Notes under the pieces: model-generated
The model's database searches: none
Told to the model about the DNA's origin: nothing
The model's input: the letters and a program-made list of their open reading frames with translations, nothing else
Source: Alligator mississippiensis
Lineage: Eukaryota > Chordata > Crocodylia > Alligatoridae
Direction of reading: 5' to 3'
NCBI RefSeq assembly: GCF_030867095.1
Contig: NC_081835.1
Span: 47,165,892-47,229,891, forward strand
Length of the DNA: 64,000 nt
Position numbers and translations under genes: made by a program
Shown here: piece after piece, positions 24,601-29,512 of the stretch
Layout: every line of letters starts with the position of its first letter
How positions within the stretch are numbered: position 1 is the first letter of the stretch

Positions 24601-27600
24601 AGCAGCCTCATCCCAAGGCAAGGAGTGCCACAAGCCTCCTCTCCTCTTCCCTCAGCCTGCACTAGGGCTGGACATGTTCTGCTGCTGCCTGTATGAATTG
24701 GAGCCACTGTGCTCCAGCCTGGTCAGGACTGGGACAGCTGGGGCCCCTCCAGCAGGGCTGGGGGGGCAGGGGGCAGGAGTGAGGGGCACCAGCAAGGATG
24801 GGGGTGGGGGACAGGGTACTGCAGTTTGGTGAGGGAGAGGCACTTGGCAGGCTGGGGTCAGTGGGTTGGGAGTGAGGGGCAGCAGCAGGGCTGGGAGGGC
24901 TGTGGCTTGGGAAGTGAGGGGAACTGGGGTGGGGGTGGAAGACGGTGGGTTGGGAGTGCGGGGGGCACTGGCAGCACCAGGTGGCTATGGGTCAGGAGTG
25001 AGGGGCACCAGTAGAGACAGGGGCTGGGGGGCTGCAGATCGAGAGTGAGGGGCACCATCAGGGCTTGGAGTGAGGGCACTGCAGTTTGTTGAGGGAGGGG
25101 CACTGGTATAGCTGGGGTCAGTGGGTTGAGAGTGAGGGGCAGCAATACAACTGAGAGGGGCTGTGGCTTGGGAGTGAGGGGCAACAGGGTGGGGGCAGGG
25201 GACTGTGGGTTGGGAGTACAGGGGGCGCTGGCAGCATCAGGGAGCTGTGGGTCGGTAGTGACGGGAACCATCAGGGCCTGGGGGGAAGGTACTGCAGTTT
25301 GGTGAGGGAGGGCACTGGCAGGGCTGGGGTCAGTGGGTTGGGAGTGAGGGGCAACAGCAGGGCTGAGAGGGGCTGTGGCTTGGGAGTGAGGGGCAACAGA
25401 ATGGGCAGAAGCAGAGCCACCCTTCAGGGCTGGCCATGTAAACACTCCTTTGAAATCTGACATTCATGACGGGCATTTGGCTAGTCAACATATAAAGGGT
25501 GCATATCAGGAACTGGGAAAATGTTCGGCAGGGCTCCCCAGGAGAAGACTAAGACTAATGGTCATAAATTGCTAGAAGACTGCTTTAGATTAGACATAAG
25601 GAAAAATGCCTTTATTCTAGACCAAGGACATTCTAGTCGTAGACTCCTCCCAGAAGTGGTATAATCACCTGCTCTGGATATCTTCAAAGAACTCCTGGAC
25701 ACTCACCTTGCTGGGGTCACCTGACCCCAACAGTCTTTCCTGCCCAAGCGCAGGGGGGCTGGACCTGATGATCTCAAGAGGTCCCTTCCAGCCCCTAACG
25801 TCTACGAATCTATGACCCAACTCGGGTCAGAGGCAGGCGGGTAGGTGTTAGGACACAGATGCTGGAGACATTTCTCTCCACTGCAGGAGGGGAAAAGTTC
25901 CTGCTGTCAAAGACCCCTGCTGCTGAATGTTGCCAAGGTCCCACATCCACAGGTCATATCAAATGGCTCCGTGGGCCAGATCCAGCCAGCAGACTGTAGT
26001 TGCCAACCTCTGCTCTAGAGGGTCTGAGAGGCTCTGAGCAAGGGAAGTGCTTCAGACTAAAAGAAACACCCCAAAATATCACGGTGGGCTAAGCACCTCC
26101 AAGGTCTGCAGAGTATGTGTACCCTGGGCTGCACAGAGCCTCAACAGTGACCAAGGCCTGGGTAGTAGCAGCAATTATCCCAGGATTGCAGGTGTGCTCC
26201 AGGAAGGGGGTTGGCCAGACATAGATGCCCCAGGGGAGACACCTGAAGCGTGGCTTTGGTTGGGCACGCTGAGGCGGCTGGCCCTGCATAGTATTGCTCC
26301 CTACTGTCCCATCACAGGGGTTACAGTGGACAATCACCTGAATATGAGCAAACAGTGTGCCCCCATTTCCAAGAAAGTTAAAGGCATACCAGGCTGCATT
26401 AGTAGGAGTGTCGCCAGTAAATCAAGGGTTGTGATTATTCTCCTCTAGTCAGCACTGGTGAGGCCACATTTAGAGAACCGTGTCCAGTTTTGGCCCCCCA
26501 GTGCAGAAAGGATGTAGACAAATTGGCGAAAGTCCAGCAAAGGGCTATGAAAATGGTTAGGGGGTTGGGACACATGACTTATGAGGAGAAGCTGAGGGAA
26601 CTGGGCTTATTTCATGAGCTTTATTTTGGTCCAATCCTCCAATTTGTCAAGGTCTCTCCGAATTCCAGCCCTACCCCACAGTGTATCTACTACTCGCCCC
26701 AGTTTGGTGTCATATGCAAACTTGCTAAGAGTATACTCCATTCCATCTTCTAGACCAGCCCTTGGGGCACTCCACTTGATACCAGCTGCCACCTACACAT
26801 CGAGCCATTGCTTACTACCCTTTGAGCCCAACAATCCAGCCAGCTTTCTATCTACCTTACAGTTCATTCATCCAACCTGTACTTCTTAAGCTTGCCTGCA
26901 AGAATATTGTGGGAAACTATATCAAAAGCCTTGCTAAAAAGTCAAGGTATATCATGTCCACTGCTCTTCCCACATGCACAAAGCCAGTCATATCATCACA
27001 GAAGGCAATCAAGTTGGTCAGGCATGGCTTGCCCTTGGTGAATCCAAGCTAACTGTTCCTAATAACCTTCTCCTTCCCCAACTGCTTAGAAATGAATTCC
27101 TTGAGGACCTGCTCCATGATTTTTCTAGGGAATGAGTTTAGACTGACCAGCCTATAGTTCCCCAGATCCTCCTGCTTCCCTTTCCTAAAGATGGGCACTA
27201 TATTTGCCCGTTTCCAATCATCCAGGACCTCTCCCAGTTGCCACGCGTTTTCAAAGATAACAGCCAGCAGCTATGCAATCACATTGGCCAACTCCCTCAG
27301 CATCCTTGGGTGCATCGTGTCCAACCCCATGGACTTTTACACATCCAGCTCTAAATAGTCCCTAACCTGTTCTTTCACCACAGTTGGCTGCTCACCTCCT
27401 CCCCGGACTGTGCTGTCAGGTGCAGTAGTCTGGGACCTGACCTTGTCTGTGCAGATTAAGATGAAAAAGCCATTGAGTACTTCAGCTTTTTCCATATCAT
27501 CCGTCACTAGGTTGCTTCCTGCATTTAGTAAGGGGCCCCTACTTTCCCCAATCTTCCTCTTGTTGCTGACACACTTATAGAAACCCTTCTTGTTACCTTT

Positions 27601-29512
27601 CACATCCCTTGCTAACTGCAACTCCAATTGAACTTTGCCCTCCTGATTTCATCCCTGCATGTCCGAGTAATAGTTTTATATTCTTCCATAGTTGTTTGTC
27701 TAAGTTCCCACTTCTTGTAAGCTTCCTTTTTGTGTTTAGCTCACTGAAGAGTTCTCTGCTAAGCGAAGCTGGTCTTCTGCCATACTTATTAGGCTTCCTG
27801 CACATTTGTTCCTGTGCCCTCAAGTTTCTTTAAAGTACAACCAGCTCTGCTGGACTCCTTTCCTCCTCAGACTATCTTCCCAGGGAATCCTGCCCATCAA
27901 TTCCCAGAGTGAGTCAAAGTCTGCTTTTCTGAAATCCAGGGTCCCTACTCTGCTGCTCTCCTTCCTTACTTTCCTCAGGATCATGAACTCAATCATCGCA
28001 TGGTTACTACTGCCCAAGTTGCCATCCACTACTACATTCTCCACCAATTCTTCCTTGTTTGTGAGCACCAGGTCTAGAAGGGCACAAGGGTACCCCGTAG
28101 TTCTACACATGAGCTCCATCTTGAAATCAAGTATAGACCTGAATGCACTCTGGACATGACAGGGGCCAGATATATCTTGGTCAGAAGGGATACAATCTTT
28201 TGCTCATTAAGGGAGTTGTTCATCTGTCTTGCTTGTGCACTTTATTCCATCATTTTCAAACAGTTCCCTTACCCCAACATATTCAAGTGCTGTGGCATCA
28301 TCTCTGGCCTTGAAATAGAATAAAGAGAGCATGACCAACACCCCAACTTAGGGACCACCCAAAGGTAATCAGCTAAGGGGTAGCAACATTAATCCTTTAA
28401 TGACTCATATCCCCATGACATTACTCTTTTCAGTACTTTACCTTTTGGCGTGTGCTCTTCAAGATCTGCCTGTCTCAATAAATCCCTGTTCACACTGGGA
28501 CCAGCGCACACATCCTGAAATCCAGCATATAAAAGCATTATCAAGGAAAGTCAGAGGTAACAGGGAGGAGCCAGAATGGGGTACAGAATGAGATGTAGAG
28601 TGGGATACAAGAGGAGTTGTAGTGGCACATGAAGAAAAAGCCTGCAGCCATGAACTCAAAGTGCTGAAGAATTCAACCCAAAACAGAGCTCCAAGGCAAT
28701 AAGAGGCAAACGAACTGTCAGTTGAAAAGGAATAGGACACACAGAACCAAGAAGCAGAAGACAGACAGAGAGAGAGGTAGTTAGCCATATTAGTCTGAAA
28801 TTAGGCAGAATGTAGGGCAGGGTGGCAGAGAGAGGAAAATGTTCTGCTGGGAGAATGCAACCTGAAACCAAACCAAACATGCATAGGGTTGAGGACAAAG
28901 AGCAAGGAAGCCAAAAGGGGCTAGCAGAAGATCTGGCCCAAAAAGTGTACTGGTAGCATGGGTCTACAGCAAGGGCAATGTCCCCATGTAAATCCTCCAT
29001 GCATAGCTACAGAAGCAGTATTGCTATTTTGCTTTGTAAAGGCCAAATTCTGTCCATTAACCAAAGGTCAAATCCTGGAACACAAAGGGCTCTGACCTAG
29101 CAGAACAGCTGTAAAATAGGAAGCAAGATTTTGGGCCTCTTTTCTACAAGATCAAGCCATGCAGATTGTCTGTTTAGCTAGGTTCTACTATTTAATCTAA
29201 CACATAGTTGTCCTGCTTCTGATCCAAGCAGAAGAAAAAAGCTCTTTGCACTTACCCCCAAGAGGTCAGAGGCTCCTGGAGTGAGGACATCAGAGTAAAA
29301 TCCCTTCTGTTTAATCAGTGGGTATTTCCTTTTGGTCCCCCTGTAAATGTTTTCTGATAGACTTGAACTGGTTCCTGAACTGGAGTCCCGGAGCTTTGCC
29401 TGGCTGTTGGGATAGGGGGCATAAGGGATCCTTCCCAACGATTTGGTCAAGTCTTTCTGCATTTTATCCATCTGTTCCACGTTGGTCAGGAGAATGGTGC
29501 TGTGAAGGGATT
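550..29512 (-). CDS. DNAH1: DNAH1 5' part: gene span of 15 coding exons encoding the dynein heavy chain tail
   Basis: Axonemal dynein heavy chain 1, an inner-arm motor subunit of cilia and sperm flagella. Fifteen exons on the minus strand (29256-29512, 28442-28514, 20616-20790, 19854-20010, 19169-19301, 18260-18421, 17565-17817, 15859-16016, 13405-13616, 12019-12317, 10793-10943, 10189-10382, 7464-7689, 6541-6660, 550-632) sum to 2,653 bp, about 883 codons, with no stop and every junction phase matching. Stretches such as [49 protein letters not shown] and [19 protein letters not shown] match DNAH1 as I remember it from mammals. The family is about 4,200 residues, so only the N-terminal tail is here; the linker, six AAA modules and stalk must lie to the left of position 1. 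The 5' end is open: exon 29256-29512 starts in mid-codon, so an upstream exon is expected. Confidence 0.95.
679..732. repeat. Two-copy direct repeat, 28-bp period
   Basis: A 26-bp unit beginning AATCACTCATATTT is repeated once after a 2-base spacer with a single A/G difference. It is a small local duplication in the DNAH1 intron. Confidence 0.8.
897..1075 (+). repeat. MIR-like (CORE) SINE fragment
   Basis: The order of motifs fits an old tRNA-derived MIR: a box-A-like CATAACTCAGTGGCCAGAGC, then CCTGGGTTCTGTTCTTGATT, a CACTACTTGG stretch and CTGTTTCTCCATCTACAGATG. The copy is diverged and truncated. It lies in the intron between DNAH1 exons 6541-6660 and 550-632. Confidence 0.7.
1971..2942 (+). 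CDS. CR1 ORF1 protein with SGNH/GDSL esterase-like domain
   Basis: An intact 323-codon frame. The N-terminal third has a short coiled-coil-like stretch ([20 protein letters not shown], about residues 34-53). From about residue 150 there is an esterase-like domain: [10 protein letters not shown] carries the block I serine, IHVGTND is the block III type motif, and [13 protein letters not shown] near the C-terminus carries the Asp region, though with L-S where many esterases have the catalytic His. CR1 ORF1 proteins with this domain are known; they bind the element RNA and may act on lipids. The true start could be upstream, since the frame is preceded by GC-rich sequence open in other frames. 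Confidence 0.85.
   Translation: MALGCGGCLSLFQALGPGSMVTSPCGVCSLLGSLACQLEELQATVQRLHAIRDYEQEIDSYYQALLPWEAEGRPQSPSRPKEDSGTSRSVQPGAWTKVVKGPKAHRTKAPAPPELSNRYAPLATPAEPAELPAPTGNMGLTAATAPALPKTKRKVFVVGDSLLRRTEGAICCPDPLAREVCCFPGACIRDIAERIPELLKPTDRYPMLLIHVGTNDTAQSAPSWVMRCYRDLGAGIKGLGVQVVFSSILPVSGYGLRRDRRSHVVNQRLRRCCCREGFGFHDHSPLFGERGSELLGRDGLYLSPLGRRLFSARLADLLHRALN
3059..5856 (+). pseudogene. CR1 ORF2: AP endonuclease plus reverse transcriptase, three lesions
   Basis: The N-terminal endonuclease shows [13 protein letters not shown] (block with catalytic Asn), ITETWWD (Glu), [10 protein letters not shown] (Asp/Asn) and [10 protein letters not shown] (the final Asp-His pair). The reverse transcriptase shows [37 protein letters not shown] with the first catalytic Asp, [20 protein letters not shown] and [11 protein letters not shown] with the FADD catalytic pair. 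The C-terminal part ends [19 protein letters not shown]. The frame is broken by a TGA at 3872-3874 (EE-stop-LLLKGA), a single-base loss near 4135-4150, and an indel near 5608 followed by a return to frame. The enzyme would nick target DNA and prime cDNA synthesis. This copy cannot make the whole protein. Confidence 0.92.
6090..6274. mobile_element. hAT-type MITE (Charlie/Buster-like)
   Basis: Starts CAGTGGTTTTTAATCTGTGG and ends AAAGGTTGAAACCCACTG, which are imperfect terminal inverted repeats of the CAGTGGTTCTCAACC type. It is flanked by GCCTAGAG (6082-6089) and GCCTAGAT (6275-6282), an 8-bp target duplication with one mismatch. Inside are repeated GGGGTCCACAAA motifs. No transposase is present. 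Confidence 0.85.
6541..6660 (-). CDS. DNAH1: DNAH1 coding exon 14 of the window
   Basis: A 120-bp phase 0-0 exon coding [20 protein letters not shown] and then [20 protein letters not shown]. The [20 protein letters not shown] segment is among the most recognisable parts of the DNAH1 tail. Acceptor is ctacag|ATCTGTGAAGC, donor is CAGGAG|GTAAGG. Confidence 0.95.
6661..7463. other. DNAH1 intron; no gene or clear repeat
   Basis: Intronic sequence between two DNAH1 exons. I see nothing in it beyond unclassified AT-rich sequence. Confidence 0.6.
7464..7689 (-). CDS. DNAH1: DNAH1 coding exon 13 of the window
   Basis: A 226-bp exon that begins by completing a Lys codon and then reads [40 protein letters not shown] and [19 protein letters not shown]. 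Acceptor is tatgtag|AGAGTATC and donor is GACAGT|GTAAGTG. The lysine-rich [11 protein letters not shown] block is strongly conserved in DNAH1. Confidence 0.95.
7690..9181. other. DNAH1 intron with unclassified repeat-like sequence
   Basis: The part from about 8090 to 8720 contains phrases such as AGCAACAGTGTTTTGGATTG and a run of purine-rich sequence that reads like an old interspersed repeat, but I cannot classify it. The minus-strand frames there (8055-8713) look like chance. Confidence 0.4.
9182..10095. mobile_element. DNA transposon-like element, TAGGGTTACCATA termini, tandem-repeat core
   Basis: The left end is TAGGGTTACCATATTTCC and the right end reads GTATGGTAACCCTA, giving an inverted terminal repeat of about 13 bp. 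TA at both outer edges could be a TA target duplication as in Tc1/mariner elements. AGAGGACA motifs lie just inside both ends. The 9225-9450 core is a diverged tandem repeat of units like TGCCCCTCACTCCTGACCTG. No transposase is seen. A second, partial copy in opposite orientation starts at 24114. The long frames here (9126-9929) come from the GC-rich core. Confidence 0.75.
10189..10382 (-). CDS. DNAH1: DNAH1 coding exon 12 of the window
   Basis: A 194-bp exon coding [20 protein letters not shown] and [20 protein letters not shown], then [20 protein letters not shown]. Acceptor is cttctag|TTTGTG and donor is CTGAA|GTAAGT. The LESVGLHEP and LELNNND blocks match DNAH1. The exon lies only about 90 bp from the TAGGGTTACC element. 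Confidence 0.95.
10793..10943 (-). CDS. DNAH1: DNAH1 coding exon 11 of the window
   Basis: A 151-bp exon coding [40 protein letters not shown] and [10 protein letters not shown]. Acceptor is ttgcag|GCCACG, completing the Lys codon left by the previous exon; donor is GAGAAG|GTACGT. Confidence 0.95.
10944..12018. other. DNAH1 intron
   Basis: Intronic sequence. A weak MIR-like phrase occurs near 11580-11700 (CTGTGTGGCCTTATGCTTCT). No other feature was recognised. Confidence 0.45.
12019..12317 (-). CDS. DNAH1: DNAH1 coding exon 10 of the window
   Basis: The longest DNAH1 exon here (299 bp), coding [20 protein letters not shown], then [20 protein letters not shown] and [20 protein letters not shown], ending [10 protein letters not shown]. 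Acceptor is ctctag|GTTCAAATG, donor is TACAA|GTAAGC. The FLKDTWI and GWYNL blocks are conserved in the dynein tail of this subfamily. Confidence 0.95.
12880..13025 (+). repeat. MIR-like SINE fragment (weak)
   Basis: Diverged sequence with MIR-like order: CCTGGGGTCATCAGACCTGG, then GTAAGTCAGGGAACTCC and TTTGCACCTCAACTTCTGAT. It lies in the DNAH1 intron 12318-13404, where I see nothing else. Confidence 0.4.
13405..13616 (-). CDS. DNAH1: DNAH1 coding exon 9 of the window
   Basis: A 212-bp exon coding [40 protein letters not shown] and [20 protein letters not shown]. Its first two bases complete a Gly codon. Acceptor is ctgacag|GGCTTG, donor is [23 protein letters not shown] and [10 protein letters not shown] match DNAH1. 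Confidence 0.95.
14228..14453. mobile_element. hAT-type MITE
   Basis: Starts CAAGAGCTGGCAACCC and ends GATGCCAACCCCTG, an imperfect inverted repeat of the CAGNGGTTGGCAACC type. Flanks are CTACAGAG (14220-14227) and CTGTAGAG (14454-14461), an 8-bp duplication with two mismatches. The ends resemble the larger element at 23754-26012. Confidence 0.75.
14454..15858. other. DNAH1 intron; nothing recognised
   Basis: A 1.4-kb intronic stretch without a repeat I can name and without a convincing coding frame. Confidence 0.5.
15859..16016 (-). CDS. DNAH1: DNAH1 coding exon 8 of the window
   Basis: A 158-bp exon coding [40 protein letters not shown] and [25 protein letters not shown] and FSYVTLP are diagnostic for DNAH1. 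Acceptor is aatcag|TGTGCTAAACC, donor is AGAAAG|GTATAG. Confidence 0.95.
16017..17564. other. DNAH1 intron with SINE-like and MITE remnants
   Basis: Near 16780-16860 is a fragment of the repeat family whose 3' part reads TTGGTCYAAYARAAGATATC (also near 1187, 36333, 47330 and 47720). Near 17093-17315 there is a possible hAT MITE, listed separately. I see nothing else in it. Confidence 0.5.
17093..17315. mobile_element. Possible hAT-type MITE (weak)
   Basis: Starts CAGGGACTCACAATTTT and ends AATTTAGGAATCACTG, which can be read as decayed CAGNGRTTC-type inverted ends. The flanks ATCTAGCC (17085-17092) and ATCTATAC (17316-17323) agree at five of eight bases. The placement is plausible but not firm. 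Confidence 0.45.
17565..17817 (-). CDS. DNAH1: DNAH1 coding exon 7 of the window
   Basis: A 253-bp exon coding [60 protein letters not shown] and [33 protein letters not shown] and LSTPR-like blocks match DNAH1. Acceptor is ccccag|GGAGAG, donor is AAATG|GTGAGT. Confidence 0.95.
18260..18421 (-). CDS. DNAH1: DNAH1 coding exon 6 of the window
   Basis: A 162-bp exon coding [40 protein letters not shown] and [20 protein letters not shown] and [13 protein letters not shown] match DNAH1. Acceptor is ttccag|AGGATCC and donor is CCAGCAG|GTGTGT. Confidence 0.95.
18422..19168. other. DNAH1 intron; nothing recognised
   Basis: Intronic sequence with no repeat or coding signal I can support. Confidence 0.5.
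19169..19301 (-). CDS. DNAH1: DNAH1 coding exon 5 of the window
   Basis: A 133-bp exon coding [20 protein letters not shown] then [20 protein letters not shown]. The FD.EE.DCRTP.EWI and [17 protein letters not shown] blocks are DNAH1 signatures. Acceptor is tgtctag|ATATTTG and donor is ACATG|GTAACA. Confidence 0.95.
19854..20010 (-). CDS. DNAH1: DNAH1 coding exon 4 of the window
   Basis: A 157-bp exon coding [40 protein letters not shown] and [12 protein letters not shown]. The QLMPRH and FPIYLPLK blocks match DNAH1. Acceptor is aactag|GAGAAGACGG, donor is CTGAAG|GTAAGG. Confidence 0.95.
20616..20790 (-). CDS. DNAH1: DNAH1 coding exon 3 of the window
   Basis: A 175-bp exon coding [40 protein letters not shown] and [31 protein letters not shown] matches the conserved DNAH1 N-terminal segment. 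Acceptor is ttctag|TCACGAC and donor is AGAAAG|GTAATT. Confidence 0.95.
20905..21140. repeat. Possible MITE fragment (GTAGACGTGC-type end)
   Basis: Starts near TGTGTGTAGACGTGCTGG and has inverted ATTCTAATTAGAAC motifs and blocks of TTAATTAGAGCAGC. The start resembles Chompy/Harbinger-type MITE ends of crocodilians. The other end was not found. Confidence 0.4.
21150..21440 (-). repeat. CR1 LINE 3' fragment
   Basis: In reverse orientation it reads [20 protein letters not shown] then [12 protein letters not shown], the C-terminal part of CR1 ORF2. It is 5' truncated and lacks a clear 3' terminus. It lies in the large DNAH1 intron. Confidence 0.85.
21625..21850 (+). repeat. MIR-like SINE
   Basis: Shows the MIR-like order: GACCCAGTCTCAGGAGACCAGG, TTTGCCACAGACTCC, and the core/3' section CTCACAGGGTTGTTATAAGGATAAG and AAAACACTCACATT (each shown here only in part). 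It is one of the clearer MIR copies in the window. Confidence 0.65.
22436..22561. repeat. Long inverted repeat (hairpin 1)
   Basis: Arms of about 60 bases beginning GCGGTGGAG and closing CTCCACCGC, with an inner, nearly perfect arm containing GAGCAGGGGGGCAAGGCCA and a four-base loop at about 22497-22500. Confidence 0.85.
22573..22650. repeat. Long inverted repeat (hairpin 2)
   Basis: Arms of about 36 bases, CTGTCCGTAATGCTCTTGGA and on to ACCAATCAGAGTGCTCC, differing at about one position, around a short loop near TTTCA. Confidence 0.9.
22700..23750. other. DNAH1 intron; no gene recognised
   Basis: A minus-strand frame covering about 22930-23080 reads [20 protein letters not shown] and stays open for about 55 codons, but I recognise no family and it ends at a stop. 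Near 23390-23430 is a MIR/L2-like phrase. I treat the stretch as intronic. Confidence 0.35.
24056..25489 (-). mobile_element. Element ending in GTCTGTC-type run (copy 2), inserted in CR1
   Basis: The plus-strand left end is AATATAATAAAGGGCTTAGT followed by a CAGT/CTGT run; the right end is GACGGGCATTTGGCTAGTC. These are the mirror images of the ends of the 22100-22684 copy. ATATA at both junctions with the CR1 may be the target duplication. Most of the interior is taken up by a TAGGGTTACC-family element with expanded GC-rich repeats. Confidence 0.75.
24114..25420 (-). mobile_element. TAGGGTTACC-family element, one end lost, expanded minisatellite core
   Basis: TAGGGTTACCATACATCCG at 24114 and the following GTCCTCTTTTTTAAG, CTCCATCC and TCCACTGGTGGGAG match the right end of the 9182-10095 element in reverse. 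The core from about 24760 to 25410 is a diverged GC-rich tandem repeat around GGAGTGAGGGGCACCAGCAG and GGGCTGTGGCTTGG. The matching second end is not visible. Long frames on both strands (23840-25463) come from this repeat and are not genes. Confidence 0.7.
26315..26613 (+). repeat. CR1 LINE fragment, plus-strand half of a head-to-head pair
   Basis: Reads [14 protein letters not shown], then SALVRPHLE and VQFWPPS in CR1 ORF2 with breaks, ending near LRELGLF. It abuts a CR1 segment in opposite orientation at about 26613. Confidence 0.85.
26614..28100 (-). repeat. CR1 LINE fragment, minus-strand half of a head-to-head pair
   Basis: On the minus strand it reads [60 protein letters not shown] and, nearest the junction, [20 protein letters not shown] and [15 protein letters not shown]. 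This is the end of the endonuclease domain through much of the reverse transcriptase, with several frame breaks. It is truncated at both ends. Confidence 0.88.
28442..28514 (-). CDS. DNAH1: DNAH1 coding exon 2 of the window (short)
   Basis: A 73-bp exon too small to stand out as an open frame. It codes [20 protein letters not shown] and HTPK, matching the DNAH1 LLRQADLDKFTP segment. Acceptor is ggatttcag|GATGTGTG, donor is CAAAAG|GTAAAG. It starts in phase 0 and its last base plus TC of the next exon make a Val codon, which links exons 29256-29512 and 20616-20790. Confidence 0.92.
29256..29512 (-). CDS. DNAH1: DNAH1 first visible coding exon
   Basis: A 257-bp exon coding [40 protein letters not shown] and [20 protein letters not shown] then DLLG. 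Donor is TTGGGG|GTAAGT. The acceptor gcctag|AATCCC leaves two bases of a codon begun in an upstream exon. The residue in the position of the mammalian start Met (MEQ...) is a Val codon (GTG, 29478-29480). Initiation is therefore either at ATG 29469-29471 (MDKMQKD) or in an upstream exon not located here. The low-complexity Ser/Thr stretch is usual for this poorly conserved N-terminus. Confidence 0.88.

Larger units (their letters stand above)
23817..25816 (+). mobile_element. CR1 LINE 3' part, interrupted by another element
   Basis: The first piece, 23817-24055, codes [20 protein letters not shown] and [20 protein letters not shown] of CR1 ORF2. The second, about 25490-25816, carries the C-terminal LRK-type tail and the CR1 3' end (GGACCTGATGATCTCAAGAG, TCTACGAATCTATGAC). 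The two pieces join sensibly across the inserted element. It is 5' truncated and its coding sequence is decayed. Confidence 0.88.
23754..26012. mobile_element. hAT-type element hosting nested insertions
   Basis: Starts CAGTGGTTGGCAACCTTTTT and ends GTAGTTGCCAACCTCTG, with 8-bp flanks TTCTAGAG (23746-23753) and CTCTAGAG (26013-26020), one mismatch. Its own sequence is only about 23754-23816 and 25817-26012. Between them lies a CR1, which itself contains two further elements. There is no transposase. Confidence 0.85.

Noticed and set aside
24289-25463. Long proline/glycine-rich frames on both strands
   Set aside because: They lie on a GC-rich tandem repeat inside a nested transposon and have no domain; the repeat itself explains them.
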